Of a stretch of 64,000 nt of DNA, positions 30,057-39,692 are shown piece after piece. The translations under genes and the position numbers were made by a program. The notes beneath the pieces were generated by a model. That model was not told the DNA's origin, ran no database searches, and was given only the letters and a program-made list of their open reading frames with translations. Position 1 is the stretch's first letter. Each line of letters starts with the position of its first letter. The stretch lies in the NCBI RefSeq assembly GCF_004360225.1, contig NZ_SNUA01000005.1, positions 248,001 through 312,000 on the forward strand. The letters are read 5' to 3'. This DNA comes from Alcanivorax sp. 24. Its GTDB lineage: Bacteria; Pseudomonadota; Gammaproteobacteria; Pseudomonadales; Alcanivoracaceae.

Positions 30057-31094
30057 ATGGAATACCGCTTTCTCGGCCACACCGAGTTGAAAGTCAGCAG
30101 CCTGTGCCTGGGCACCATGACCTGGGGCAACCAGAACACCGCCGAGGACGGCTTCGCGCAGATGGACCTGGCCCTCGACCACGGGATCAATTTCTTCGAT
30201 ACGGCGGAAATGTACGCGGTTCCGGCCAGCCCGGAAACCTCTTTCCGCACCGAGACCATCATCGGCGAGTGGTTCGCCCGCACCGGCAACCGCGACAAGG
30301 TGGTGCTGGCCACCAAGGCCGCCGGCCCCGGTGACTATGTCAAACATATCCGTGGTGGCCCGCGCCTGAGCCCGGCCAGCCTGCAAGAAGCGGTGGAAGG
30401 CAGTCTCAAGCGCCTGCAAACCGACGTCATCGACGTCTATCAACTGCACTGGCCGGAGCGCCCCACCAACTATTTCGGCCGTCTCGGCTACAAGCATCGC
30501 GAGGACAACCAGGCGGTGCCGATCGCGGAAACCGTGGCCGGCCTGAAGACACTGGTGGACGCTGGCAAGATCCGCCACTGGGGGCTGTCCAATGAAACCC
30601 CCTGGGGCACCATGACCTTTATCCACGAGGCGGAAAAGATCGGCCTGGAGCGTCCGGTTTCGATCCAGAACCCCTATTCCCTGCTCAACCGCAGCTTCGA
30701 GGTCGGCCTGGCCGAGGTGGCACACCGCGAAGGCGTTGGCCTGCTGGCCTACTCGCCACTGGCCTTCGGCCTGCTCAGCGGCAAATACCGTAACGGCCAG
30801 TGGCCGGAAAAAGGCCGGCTGACGCTGTTCAAGCACTTCTCCCGCTATACCAACGACCAGTCCATCGCCGCCACCGAGGCTTACTGCCAATTGGCGGAAC
30901 GGCACGGGGTCAGCCCCACCCAACTGGCGCTGCAGTTCGTCACCACCCGCCCGTTCGTCACCAGCAACATCATCGGCGCCACCACCCTGGAGCAGCTCCG
31001 GGAAAACCTGGACAGCGTCAACGTGAGCTGGAATGACGAGCTGGAAAAGGAGATCGAAGCGATTCATACCCGCTTCCCTTATCCGGCGCCCTGA
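30057..31094 (+). CDS. tas: Aldo/keto reductase, Tas-like
   Basis: 345-residue NADP(H)-dependent aldo/keto reductase. It matches E. coli Tas along its length: LGTMTWGNQN near the start, the catalytic Asp and Tyr in FFDTAEMYAVP, QLHWPERPTNYFGRLGY, IQNPYSLLNRSFEVGLAEV and the ending RFPYPAP. The physiological substrate is not known. GGAG precedes the ATG. It stands alone, followed by REP sequences. Confidence 0.9.
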   Translation: MEYRFLGHTELKVSSLCLGTMTWGNQNTAEDGFAQMDLALDHGINFFDTAEMYAVPASPETSFRTETIIGEWFARTGNRDKVVLATKAAGPGDYVKHIRGGPRLSPASLQEAVEGSLKRLQTDVIDVYQLHWPERPTNYFGRLGYKHREDNQAVPIAETVAGLKTLVDAGKIRHWGLSNETPWGTMTFIHEAEKIGLERPVSIQNPYSLLNRSFEVGLAEVAHREGVGLLAYSPLAFGLLSGKYRNGQWPEKGRLTLFKHFSRYTNDQSIAATEAYCQLAERHGVSPTQLALQFVTTRPFVTSNIIGATTLEQLRENLDSVNVSWNDELEKEIEAIHTRFPYPAP

Positions 31095-31143
31095 CGCGCG
31101 AACTGCGCTCGGGCAATTCGCAAAGCGGCTTCGTGGTCCATTG

Positions 31144-31258
31144 CTGTGGGAAGCGGCCTTGGCCGCGAATGCCCCCGGGCCGTTGCCCATTCGCTTGCAA
31201 GCAAGCTCCCCACAGCGGTTGTGTAGCATTATCTGTGGGAGCCAGCCTGCTGGCGAAT
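31144..31258. repeat. REP-like cluster 4
   Basis: Several half-elements in alternating orientation (CTGTGGGAAGCGGCCTTGG...GCGAAT, ATTCGCTTGCAAGCAAGCTCCCCACAG, CTGTGGGAGCCAGC...GCGAAT) lie between tas and the TetR gene. Confidence 0.75.
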
Positions 31259-31341
31259 GGCACGCTGGCGTGGCGGCCTGGTAGCCACCCCCTGTATATG
31301 TTTCCAAGCCCCTCTTGACGACTCCCTTGTTATCGGCGCAA

Positions 31342-31358
31342 TGTTAACGCCGTTAACA
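31342..31358 (+). promoter_or_regulatory. Palindromic operator of the TetR-family gene
   Basis: TGTTAACGCCGTTAACA is a 17-bp palindrome, perfect apart from the centre, ending 16 bp before the tetR ATG. The position fits autoregulation by the encoded repressor. Confidence 0.65.
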
Positions 31359-31374
31359 CGACATCGGGATCAGC

Positions 31375-31992
31375 ATGTCCTCCACCTATCACCACGGCGA
31401 CTTGTACCGTCAGGCGCTGGAACAGGCGCAGGCCCTCCTTCACGAGGAAGGCGCGGCGGCGGTCACTTTACGTGCCCTGGCGCGCCGCCTGCGGGTGACC
31501 GCGCCGGCGCTGTACCGGCATTTCCGCAATCGCGACAGCCTGCTTGCCGCACTGGCCGAGCACGGGTTCCTGAAGCTGCGTCAACAACTGCTGGCGGTTC
31601 AGCGGGACGACGCCCTGGAACGGCTCACCGGCATCGGCCAGGCCTACATCGCCTTCGCCCAGGCCCGACCCAACCTGTATCGGCTGATGTTCGGCGGCCA
31701 ACTGCTGCCGCGTGGCGCCCATCCGGACCTGGACACCGCTGGTCTCGGCGCCTTCGCTGTATTGCAGAAAAGCATTGACGACGCGCTCGCCGCCGACTAC
31801 CTGAACGGCCAGCCGGCCGGCCCTCTGGCCGCCGCCGCCTGGTCCCTGGTGCACGGTTTCGCCGAACTGACCATCGACGGTCACCTGCCCGACGAGCAAC
31901 AGGCCCCGGGCCTGGCGGCGCTGGTCACCCGGCTGCTGCTACCCGGCGGCCCGCCTTCCGACGATAACAATAACCCCCGACACCAGCCCTGA
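31375..31992 (+). CDS. TetR/AcrR family transcriptional regulator
   Basis: 205 residues. The N-terminal helix-turn-helix is clear: AAAVTLRALARRLRVTAPALYRHFRNRDSLLAALAEHGF (about residues 28-66). The C-terminal half resembles the WHG-type ligand domain (RPNLYRLMFGG, AAWSLVHGFAELTIDG). It is co-oriented with the flavoprotein gene 11 bp downstream and probably controls both through the palindrome upstream. Confidence 0.9.
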   Translation: MSSTYHHGDLYRQALEQAQALLHEEGAAAVTLRALARRLRVTAPALYRHFRNRDSLLAALAEHGFLKLRQQLLAVQRDDALERLTGIGQAYIAFAQARPNLYRLMFGGQLLPRGAHPDLDTAGLGAFAVLQKSIDDALAADYLNGQPAGPLAAAAWSLVHGFAELTIDGHLPDEQQAPGLAALVTRLLLPGGPPSDDNNNPRHQP

Positions 31993-32003
31993 AGGAGCGT
32001 GCC

Positions 32004-33623
32004 ATGCCCACTCCCAGCACCCTGCGAATTGGCCGACGCTACCGCGCCAACCGCCTGCAAGGCCCTTACGATGCCCTGGTCATTGGTTCCGGCATCGGCG
32101 GCCTCAGCGCCGCCGCCTGCCTGAGCAGGCTCGGCAAGAAGGTCGCGGTGTTCGAACAACACTACACCGCCGGCGGTTTTACCCACGCCTACGAACGCAA
32201 CGGCTACGAATGGGACGTGGGCGTCCATTACATCGGTGACGTGGGCAAGGATCACACTCTGGCGAAGCGGCTGTTCGACCACATCACTGACGGTCAATTG
32301 CAATGGGCGCCGATGGATCCCTGCTACGATCGTATCCACCTGGGCGACCGGCAGTACGATCTGATGGCCGGCCCCAAGGCCTTCGTCGAGACGCTGAAGC
32401 GGGCGTTCCCGGACGACCACGACGCCATCGACCGCTACATGAAGCTCACCGCCAAGGCCGCCACCGCGATTCAGGTGCTGACCACCGCCAAGGTGCTGCC
32501 CGGCGCCGTCGGCAAATTGCTGGCCAAGGGATTGAGCGTCACCGAGGCCGGCAAACTGAACCGGCCCACCGCCGACGTGCTGGGTGAGCTGACCGACAAT
32601 CGCGAACTGATCGCGGTGCTCACCGGCCAGTGGGGTGACAACGGCCTGCCACCGGAACAGTCCAGTTTTCTGATCCACGCCATCATCGCCCGTCACTACT
32701 TGTATGGCGGCTTCTATCCGGTGGGCGGCGCCTCCGCCATGGCCACAACCATTATCCCGGTGATCCAGCAGGGCGGCGGCGACGTGTTCACCTATGCCGA
32801 CGTAAAGGAAATCATTGTCGAGAACAGCCGCGCCACCGGCCTGAGGCTGGCGGACGGTAATGTGGTTTCCGCGCCGGTGATCATCAGTGACGCCGGCGTC
32901 TTCAACACCTTCCAGAACCTGTTGCCGGAGACCTGCGCACAACGCCAGGACTATCTGGACCGGCTGACCCGGGTGGAACGTTCCATGGCCAGCGCCTGCC
33001 TGTACGTGGGCCTCAACGCCGACGCCACCACCCTGGGACTGCCGAAAACCAATTTCTGGATTTACCCGGACAGCGACTATCAGCGGCAACTGGAGCAAGC
33101 CCTGGCGGCCCCCGATGATCACGATATTCCGCTGACTTATATTTCCTTTCCCAGTGCCAAGGATCCGAGCTTCAGCGAACGCTATCCGGGGCGCGCCACC
33201 ATCGAGATTGTCGCCGCCGCCCCTTATCAGTGGTTCCAGGCCTGGGACGGCACACCCTGGGGCAAACGGGGCGACGATTACGAAGCGTTCAAGGAAGCGT
33301 TCTCACAACGGTTGCTGGAAAAACTGTTCGAGAAAATGCCGCACCTGCGGGAGCACCTCGACTACCACGAGCTCTCCACGCCGCTTTCCACCGCTTATTT
33401 CTGCCGCTACCCCAGTGGTGAGATCTACGGCCTCAACCACGATCCGAACCGGTTCGAGCAACAATGGCTGCGCCCCAAGACCACCATTCCCGGCCTCTAT
33501 CTCACTGGCCAGGACGTGCTCACCTGTGGCGTCGCCGGGGCCATGATCGCCGGGCTGGTCACCGCCATTTCGGTGGGCGGCGCGCGCGCCCTGCCGTTGG
33601 CCAAATCCATGTTCGCGGGCTGA
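32004..33623 (+). CDS. NAD(P)/FAD-dependent oxidoreductase (RetSat/CrtI-like)
   Basis: 539-residue flavoprotein. The N-terminal dinucleotide fold reads VIGSGIGGLSAAACLSRLG with the acidic end of strand 2 in VFEQHYTAGG; the C-terminal FAD segment reads GLYLTGQDVLTCGVAGAMIAG. The overall plan matches phytoene-desaturase-like and retinol-saturase-like enzymes, which reduce or desaturate C=C bonds in hydrophobic substrates. The substrate is unknown. It sits between a TetR gene and an SGNH hydrolase. Confidence 0.85.
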   Translation: MPTPSTLRIGRRYRANRLQGPYDALVIGSGIGGLSAAACLSRLGKKVAVFEQHYTAGGFTHAYERNGYEWDVGVHYIGDVGKDHTLAKRLFDHITDGQLQWAPMDPCYDRIHLGDRQYDLMAGPKAFVETLKRAFPDDHDAIDRYMKLTAKAATAIQVLTTAKVLPGAVGKLLAKGLSVTEAGKLNRPTADVLGELTDNRELIAVLTGQWGDNGLPPEQSSFLIHAIIARHYLYGGFYPVGGASAMATTIIPVIQQGGGDVFTYADVKEIIVENSRATGLRLADGNVVSAPVIISDAGVFNTFQNLLPETCAQRQDYLDRLTRVERSMASACLYVGLNADATTLGLPKTNFWIYPDSDYQRQLEQALAAPDDHDIPLTYISFPSAKDPSFSERYPGRATIEIVAAAPYQWFQAWDGTPWGKRGDDYEAFKEAFSQRLLEKLFEKMPHLREHLDYHELSTPLSTAYFCRYPSGEIYGLNHDPNRFEQQWLRPKTTIPGLYLTGQDVLTCGVAGAMIAGLVTAISVGGARALPLAKSMFAG

Positions 33624-33640
33624 CTCTTCATGGAGCAATC

Positions 33641-34369
33641 ATGATCCGTTTCTGGCTGGCGCTGCTGCTGTTGTCCCCCTGGCTGCTGTGGCAGGCGAGG
33701 CGAACCCGAGCCACCACGCCACGCCTGCCGGAGGCCGGCGGCGAACCCCATGGCCTCTGCGGCGATGAAGGGCCTATCCTGCGTCTGCTGGTGGTGGGCG
33801 AATCCACCGCCGCGGGAGTCGGCGTGCAAACCCATGACCAAGGCCTGGCGGCCCATCTGGCGGAACAGCTGAGTGCCCGCTTTCGACGGCCGGTCGGTTG
33901 GCAAACCGTGGGGATAAACGGCATTCGCGCCGCCGGGCTGCTGGAACATCTGGTTTCCGTGCCGCCGGCCGATCTCGCGATCATCAGTCTGGGCGTCAAC
34001 GACACCACCAGCCTGACCCGGCGCCATGCCTACCGGCAAGCGCTGTCCGACTTGATTGTCGCGCTGCGAAGCGACAACGCCGACCTCCCCATCTATATAT
34101 TGGCGGTACCACCGATGCAGCGTTTCACCGCCCTGCCTCGTCCGCTACGGGATCTGCTCGGCTGGCGCGCCCAAGGACTGGATCGGGTACAGCGGGATCT
34201 GGCCCGCGCACTGCCCGGAGTACGCCATCTGGTCTATCCACTGGTGGATGGCGAGGGTCTTCTGGCCGAGGATGGCTATCACCCCTCGGCCCGGGGCTAC
34301 GCCTATATCGCTGGCGCGGTGGCCGACGGGATCAGAGAAGACCGCCCCACGGTCGTGGACTCACGCTGA
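33641..34369 (+). CDS. SGNH/GDSL-type esterase
   Basis: 242 residues from the ATG at 33641 (GGAG 6 bp upstream); a longer in-frame reading into the flavoprotein gene is rejected. It has an N-terminal hydrophobic signal or anchor (FWLALLLLSPWLLW), then the SGNH blocks: Ser in LLVVGESTAAGVG, Gly in GINGIRAAG, Asn in SLGVNDTT and the Asp/His pair in EDGYHPSARGY. Probably a periplasmic lipase, esterase or thioesterase. Confidence 0.87.
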   Translation: MIRFWLALLLLSPWLLWQARRTRATTPRLPEAGGEPHGLCGDEGPILRLLVVGESTAAGVGVQTHDQGLAAHLAEQLSARFRRPVGWQTVGINGIRAAGLLEHLVSVPPADLAIISLGVNDTTSLTRRHAYRQALSDLIVALRSDNADLPIYILAVPPMQRFTALPRPLRDLLGWRAQGLDRVQRDLARALPGVRHLVYPLVDGEGLLAEDGYHPSARGYAYIAGAVADGIREDRPTVVDSR

Positions 34370-34437
34370 TTCGCTGCCAAGGCAGCTTCCCACAGCGGCT
34401 CCGTCGCTCTCTCTGTGGGAAGCGGCTGGCGGCGAAT
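34369..34437. repeat. REP-like palindromic pair 5
   Basis: ATTCGCTGCCAAGGCAGCTTCCCACAG and the inverted CTGTGGGAAGCGGCTGG...GCGAAT lie directly after the hydrolase stop, between convergent genes. Confidence 0.75.
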
Positions 34438-34455
34438 ACAGCACCTCCATCCGGA

Positions 34456-35151
34456 TTAGCGCCCACCACCGTTTCCATAAAACGCCGCGTCCGGCAGGCT
34501 CTGAATCGCCAGCCGGGAACTGCGGATGTGCAGGCGGGTGCAACGCTCCGCCCGTTTCGGATTACCGGCCAGAATCGCCTCCCCCATGATCTGATACTCA
34601 CGGAAACGGCGCGGCGGGTTGGTGAACTGATCGTAGGACTGAAACTGCTGGCGCAACAGCTGCACCATGGTCGCCGGCAGCATGCGCGGTAACTCCCGGT
34701 TGCCGCCGATGTCGATCATCACACCGTAAAAGCGGTCCCGCTGCTCCAGGTAGGCAAAACTCAACCCACGCCGGCGATGGTCCAACAGTTCGTCAAAGGC
34801 CTCTTCAAAACGCCGGCGGTGATCGGCCAGGTCGATACGCTGCGCCGCCAAACGCGCCGCCAGGCCCAGCAACACCTCAATGTTCTGCAACAGGTCGCGT
34901 ACTTCTTCGCGGCTCAGCGAGCGGATGTAGGCGCCCTTGTGCCGGGTCAGCGTAATGATGCGCTCCGCCGCCAGCCGCTTCAGCGCTTCCCGCACCGGGC
35001 CCCGGCTCACTCCCAGTTCGCGGGTCAAATCCGCCTCCACCAGGCGCTGCCCGGGCACATAACGGCCGCTGCCAATGCCTTTGCAAATAGCCTGGATCAC
35101 CGCATCCGGTGAACTCAGCGGCGGCGAGGCGGTGTCTTCGGCTCTGCGCAT
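34456..35151 (-). CDS. GntR family regulator (FadR/FCD subfamily)
   Basis: 231 residues. A winged helix-turn-helix (GQRLVEADLTRELGVSRGPVREALKRL, about residues 35-65) is followed by an all-helical FCD ligand domain. Such regulators sense organic acids or acyl compounds. It is divergent from the livKHMGF-ligase-dehydrogenase operon and shares its intergenic region, so it is the probable regulator of that operon. The ATG at 35151 (MRRAEDT) is preferred to one at 35229. Confidence 0.88.
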   Translation of the reverse strand: MRRAEDTASPPLSSPDAVIQAICKGIGSGRYVPGQRLVEADLTRELGVSRGPVREALKRLAAERIITLTRHKGAYIRSLSREEVRDLLQNIEVLLGLAARLAAQRIDLADHRRRFEEAFDELLDHRRRGLSFAYLEQRDRFYGVMIDIGGNRELPRMLPATMVQLLRQQFQSYDQFTNPPRRFREYQIMGEAILAGNPKRAERCTRLHIRSSRLAIQSLPDAAFYGNGGGR

Positions 35152-35265
35152 GGCAAACAGTCCTTGATCGTCTTGTTTCAGGGGCCGGAGCAGGCTGGCA
35201 GCGCATTCTAATGAGCCCTCGCCCGGCACGCACCTTCCAATTTTGTCAGCAACATTGTCCTACGA

Positions 35266-35280
35266 TATTGACCAACAATA
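35266..35280. promoter_or_regulatory. Candidate GntR operator
   Basis: TATTG-ACCAA-CAATA is a perfect 5-bp inverted repeat in the divergent intergenic region, 110 bp before livK. Its placement and FadR-like TTGnnnnnCAA core suggest an operator; this is inference. Confidence 0.4.
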
Positions 35281-35375
35281 GTCCATGGGCTAGTTTCAGA
35301 CAAACGCGACACCTCACCACCCGCCGCGCCACCGGGCCCGGCGTATAAACACAACAACCATTGAGGAGGCATACC

Positions 35376-36608
35376 ATGCCACGTTGGATCACCACGGCCG
35401 CCGCCATCACCGCCCTGGGCGTCATCTCCCCCGCGGTTCAGGCCGAACCTCTGAAAATCGCCATCATCGAATCCCTGTCCGGCCCGCAAACCTCCACCGG
35501 CCGCCTGATCGCCACCGCCGCCGAGTACGTCATCGACCAGGCCAACGCCGACGGCGGATTCAATGGCGAAGCAATCCAGGTCAAGGAATACGACAACGCC
35601 GGCGACACTTCCGGTGCCGCCACCAAGTTCCGCGAAGCGGCGGCCGACGGCGCCCACGTCATCATTCAGGGCGCGTCCTCGGCGATTGGTGGCCAGGTCA
35701 CCGAAGATGTGCGCAAGCACAACATCCGCAACCCGGACAATCCGATCATCTATATCAATGTGGGTGCCGAGGCCATGGAACTGCGCGGCAAGAAGTGTCA
35801 TTTCCACGCCTTCCACTTCACCACCACCGCGCCCTATCGCACCGTCCCGCTGATGCAGGTCATGTCCGAACAAGGCGACCTCGGCAAACGCGTTTATTCC
35901 ATCAACCAGAACTACTCCTGGGGCCGCGACATGGAAACCGCCATCGTCGACAACGCGGACCGGTTCGACTATCAGGTGGTGGACAAGGTGCTCCACGAGG
36001 TGAACCGGATCCAGGACTTCTCTCCGTTCGTGGCCCGCATCAAATCGGAAAATCCGGATTCCGTGATCACCGGCAACTGGTCCAATGACCTGCTGCTGCT
36101 GATGAAGGCGGTGGGCGATGCCAACCTGGATATCACTTTCGGCACCATCTTCATGGATCAGCCCGGCAATGTGGCCAACGCCGGCAATGTGGCCGAGGGC
36201 CATTACGTGGCCCACAGTAGCAACATAGAGCTTCTCGACGAGGCCGGCACCGAAGCCTACAGAAAAGCCACCGGCCACTATCCGGTGTTCATTGAACCGA
36301 CCACGCTGAACGGCGTCGGTCTGTTCGCCGAAGCGCTGAAAAAAGTGAATTTCGACGGCGGCGATATCGATGTCAACGAGATCGCCAAGGCCATGGAAAA
36401 CACCACCTTCGACAACGGCCTGGGCGGCATGCATGTGCGCAAAGCGGATCATCAGGCGGTGATTCCGATCGTCGTGTCCCAGGTGGCCCGTGACGTCAAG
36501 TACCCGGTGGACGGCACCGAACTGGGCTTCAAGCCGATCAAGACCGTGGCCGGCGAGGACGCCATCTACCCGGCCCAGGACAGCTGCCGCATGCGGCGCC
36601 CCGAATAA
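35376..36608 (+). CDS. Branched-chain-amino-acid-type ABC transporter, substrate-binding protein
   Basis: 410-residue periplasmic protein of the LivK/type I peripheral binding fold: a signal peptide (cleavage near VQAEP, residue 24), then LKIAIIESLSGPQTSTGR and VIIQGASSAIGGQVTEDV. GAGGAGG precedes the ATG at 35376. In LIV-type systems the binding protein fixes the substrate; linkage to a CoA ligase and an acyl-CoA dehydrogenase suggests a carboxylic acid rather than an amino acid. Confidence 0.9.
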   Translation: MPRWITTAAAITALGVISPAVQAEPLKIAIIESLSGPQTSTGRLIATAAEYVIDQANADGGFNGEAIQVKEYDNAGDTSGAATKFREAAADGAHVIIQGASSAIGGQVTEDVRKHNIRNPDNPIIYINVGAEAMELRGKKCHFHAFHFTTTAPYRTVPLMQVMSEQGDLGKRVYSINQNYSWGRDMETAIVDNADRFDYQVVDKVLHEVNRIQDFSPFVARIKSENPDSVITGNWSNDLLLLMKAVGDANLDITFGTIFMDQPGNVANAGNVAEGHYVAHSSNIELLDEAGTEAYRKATGHYPVFIEPTTLNGVGLFAEALKKVNFDGGDIDVNEIAKAMENTTFDNGLGGMHVRKADHQAVIPIVVSQVARDVKYPVDGTELGFKPIKTVAGEDAIYPAQDSCRMRRPE

Positions 36609-36686
36609 ACGACTCCGTTTTCGATTCCGCGGCCGCGTCCGTGCGGGCGCCGGCCGCCATACTGATAACAACATCGGGAGAGACGC

Positions 36687-37628
36687 ATGGAGTTCCTGAT
36701 CGTCTCCACGCTGAACGGCGTCATCTACGGCATGCTTCTGTTCATGGTATCCGCCGGGTTGACGCTGATTTTCGGCATGATGGGCGTACTCAACTTCGCC
36801 CACGCTTCGTTCTATATGCTGGGCGCCTACTTCGCCTACACCCTTTCCGGCCTGTTCAATTTCTGGGTGGGGCTGATCGTCGCCCCGCTGCTGGTGGCCA
36901 TCATCGGCATGTTCATTGAGCGCTACATGCTGCGCCGGGTGCATGCTCATGGCCACGCCCACGAACTGCTGCTGACCTTCGGCCTAGTATTCATCTTCGA
37001 GGAGTTGATCAAGCTGTTCTACGGCGACTTCCCGGTGAATTATCAGCGCCCGGATTATCTCAACTTCGCCATCTTCAATCTGTTCGGCACCGACTACCCG
37101 TTCTATCGCGTATTCATCGGCCTGGTGGCTTTGTTGATGTTCATCGTGTTGTTCGTGCTGTTGACCCGCACGCGGGTGGGCATGGTGGTGCGTGCCGCCG
37201 AACGCCTGCCGGACACCGCGCGGGCGCTGGGGCATAACGTGCCCATGGTGTTTCTCGGTGTGTTCGGCGCCGGCGCGGCCCTGGCCGGCCTGTCCGGCGC
37301 GGTGGCCGGCGCGTTCTTCCCCACCAATCCGAACATGGCACTGGAACTGGGCGTGATCGTCTTCGTGGTGGTGGTGGTGGGCGGCCTCGGCTCCCTGGCC
37401 GGCTCACTGATCGCCTCGCTGCTGATCGGCGTATTCAGTTCCTTCGCGGTGGGCCTGGACTGGTCGCTGGCTTCACTGTTCGGCTTGATCGGCCTGGGTG
37501 ACTGGGCCAACGGTCTGGGCGGCCTGGTGACCATGCCGCTGTCCTCGATTTCCGCCACCGTTCCCTTCCTGTTGATGCTCATCGTGCTGCTGGTGCGTCC
37601 AGCCGGCCTGATGGGTTCAAAGAATTGA
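36687..37628 (+). CDS. LIV-type ABC transporter permease (LivH family)
   Basis: 313-residue inner-membrane permease, about eight hydrophobic segments. Typical motifs are LTLIFGMMGVLNFAHASFYMLGAY near the start and VRAAERLPDTARALGHN in the coupling loop, followed by GALAGLSGAV-like Gly/Ala helices. Second gene of the livKHMGF operon, 10 bp before livM. Confidence 0.92.
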   Translation: MEFLIVSTLNGVIYGMLLFMVSAGLTLIFGMMGVLNFAHASFYMLGAYFAYTLSGLFNFWVGLIVAPLLVAIIGMFIERYMLRRVHAHGHAHELLLTFGLVFIFEELIKLFYGDFPVNYQRPDYLNFAIFNLFGTDYPFYRVFIGLVALLMFIVLFVLLTRTRVGMVVRAAERLPDTARALGHNVPMVFLGVFGAGAALAGLSGAVAGAFFPTNPNMALELGVIVFVVVVVGGLGSLAGSLIASLLIGVFSSFAVGLDWSLASLFGLIGLGDWANGLGGLVTMPLSSISATVPFLLMLIVLLVRPAGLMGSKN

Positions 37629-37638
37629 GGAGGCCACG

Positions 37639-38925
37639 ATGCGATACGCCCTGATTGCCATCCTGGCTCTGCTGGCGCTGCTGATCATCGCGCCGCCCTT
37701 GCTCGGTACCGGCTGGCAATACGCTTTGATCAACGCCTTGATCGCCGCTCTGTTCGCCGCCGCTTTCAATCTGCTGGTGGGCCAGGGAGGCATGTTGTCC
37801 TTCGGTCACGCCGCCTATTTTGGTGTCGGCGCCTTCACCGTGATCCATCTGATGCAGTCAGTGGAATACGGGGATATCCCCTTCCCCACCGTGCTGCTGC
37901 CGCTGGCCGGTGCCGCCGTCAGCCTGCTGTGCGGCGCCCTGGCCGGCTTCTTCGCCACCATGCGTTCCGGCGTCTATTTCGCGCTGGTGACCCTGGCCCT
38001 GGCGGAACTGCTGCACTCCCTGGCGCCGCACTGGGATGAAATGTTCGGCGGGGAAGCCGGATTATCGTCCATGCGCATGCCCTCGCTCGGCTTCACTTTC
38101 GGCTCCACGCTGGAGGTGTATTACCTGACGCTGTCCTGGGTGGTGATCTGCATCGGCCTGCTCTACGCCTACACCCGCACGCCTTTCGGACGGCTCACCC
38201 TGGCATTGCGCGACAACGAGCAGCGCATCCGCTTCATGGGCTTCAACGCCCACGGCACCAAGATCGTGGTGTTCGCCATCTCCGCCATGTTCTCCGGTGT
38301 CGCCGGCAGCCTCATGGCAATCTCCAACGAAACCGCCAACTACAGTGTGTTCAGCACCCAGGTCTCGGCCCTGGTGGTGCTGCATACCTTCGTTGGCGGT
38401 TCCACCATCTTCTTTGGTCCGATCGTCGGCGCCTGCGTGCTGTCACTGTTCACTTTCGTGGTCTCGGGCGTCACCCATTCGTGGATGCTTTATCAAGGCA
38501 TCATCTTCGTGCTGGTGATGCTGTTCGCGCCCAAGGGTATCGGCGGCGTCATCCAGGCTCACATCGAACAACGCCATGCCTTGCCCTGGAAGCGGCTGGC
38601 CGCCCCGTACGCGCTCGCCACCCTGGCCGGCTTAATGGTCGCCTGCGCCACCGTGTTCGTGGTGCAGAGTCTGGAAATCGTGCTGTCCCGGGAGTACGCG
38701 GCGGCGGTGGCCCGCACCGGCGAATATGCGCCGTACACGGTGTTCGCCCGGGAATGGCAGGTGTTCCATCCCTTCACGTGGCTGTTCCCGGTGCTGTTGC
38801 TGGTGCCCGGTCTGTACCTGCTGCGTCGCGCCTTCGCCCGCATCCAAACGTTATGGGATAAGGACGACGATGACGATGGCGACATCGCCGCCGCCCCGCG
38901 GGAACTGATGGAAGGAGGCCACTGA
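37639..38925 (+). CDS. LIV-type ABC transporter permease (LivM family) with C-terminal extension
   Basis: 428 residues. The LivM core (LVGQGGMLSFGHAAYFGVGAF, TPFGRLTLALRDNEQRIRFMGFN) ends at about residue 315. It is followed by an extra 110 residues with two more membrane helices (ALATLAGLMVACATVFVV and WLFPVLLLVPGLYLL) and a polar loop between them, then an acidic tail with DDDDDGD. The extension is not part of the usual permease core. The stop shares a base with the next ATG. Confidence 0.9.
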   Translation: MRYALIAILALLALLIIAPPLLGTGWQYALINALIAALFAAAFNLLVGQGGMLSFGHAAYFGVGAFTVIHLMQSVEYGDIPFPTVLLPLAGAAVSLLCGALAGFFATMRSGVYFALVTLALAELLHSLAPHWDEMFGGEAGLSSMRMPSLGFTFGSTLEVYYLTLSWVVICIGLLYAYTRTPFGRLTLALRDNEQRIRFMGFNAHGTKIVVFAISAMFSGVAGSLMAISNETANYSVFSTQVSALVVLHTFVGGSTIFFGPIVGACVLSLFTFVVSGVTHSWMLYQGIIFVLVMLFAPKGIGGVIQAHIEQRHALPWKRLAAPYALATLAGLMVACATVFVVQSLEIVLSREYAAAVARTGEYAPYTVFAREWQVFHPFTWLFPVLLLVPGLYLLRRAFARIQTLWDKDDDDDGDIAAAPRELMEGGH

Positions 38926-39692
38926 TGGATACCGTAATGCAGCCCGACGTCCTGGTTATTGACGACTTGCAAAAACACTTCGGCGGCCTGGAAATCATGC
39001 GCGGCGTGGACCTCACCATCAAACAAGGCGAACGCCACGCCCTGGTCGGCCCCAACGGCGCCGGCAAATCCACCTTGTTCAATCTGATCTCCGGAGAGCA
39101 CCGCCCCAGCGGCGGACGGATCTATCTGCGCGGCCAGCGCATCAGCGGTCTGAAGCCGGAGCAGATCAGCCGTCGCGGTCTGACCCGGTCGTTTCAGATC
39201 ACCAATGTGTTCAGCCGCATGAGCGCCTTCGAAAACATCCGCATCGGCGTCATGGCCCGGCACGGCATTCGCTTCAACCTGTATCGGCGAATCAAACCGA
39301 TGCGCGCCATCAATGACGAAGCCCATGCTCTGCTGCAACAAGTGCGCCTGGACCACCGTGCCGACAACCTGGCTTCGGATCTCACCTACTCGGAGCAACG
39401 GGCGCTGGAGATCGGCATGACCCTGGCCACCGGCGCGGAAGTAATCCTGTTGGATGAACCCACCGCCGGCATGTCCCGGGACGAAACCGCCTACATGGTG
39501 GAGTTGATCCGCCAGGTCACCGAAGGCAAGACATTGATGATGGTGGAGCATGACATGAGCGTGGTGTTTGGACTGTGCGACCGCATCTCGGTGCTGGTCT
39601 ACGGCCGCATTCTCGCCACCGGCACTCCCGAGGAGATTCGCTCTAATCAGGAGGTGCAAAGCGCCTACCTGGGCGAGGAGGAGGAACACTGA
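38925..39692 (+). CDS. LIV-type ABC transporter ATP-binding protein (LivG family)
   Basis: 255-residue cytoplasmic ATPase: Walker A GPNGAGKST, Walker B VILLDEPTAGMS, His switch in MVEHDMSVVF. The signature loop is LTYSEQRALEIG, the LivG-type variant of LSGGQ. The C-terminal SAYLGEEE is typical of LivG. It overlaps livM and livF by one base each. Confidence 0.93.
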   Translation: MDTVMQPDVLVIDDLQKHFGGLEIMRGVDLTIKQGERHALVGPNGAGKSTLFNLISGEHRPSGGRIYLRGQRISGLKPEQISRRGLTRSFQITNVFSRMSAFENIRIGVMARHGIRFNLYRRIKPMRAINDEAHALLQQVRLDHRADNLASDLTYSEQRALEIGMTLATGAEVILLDEPTAGMSRDETAYMVELIRQVTEGKTLMMVEHDMSVVFGLCDRISVLVYGRILATGTPEEIRSNQEVQSAYLGEEEEH

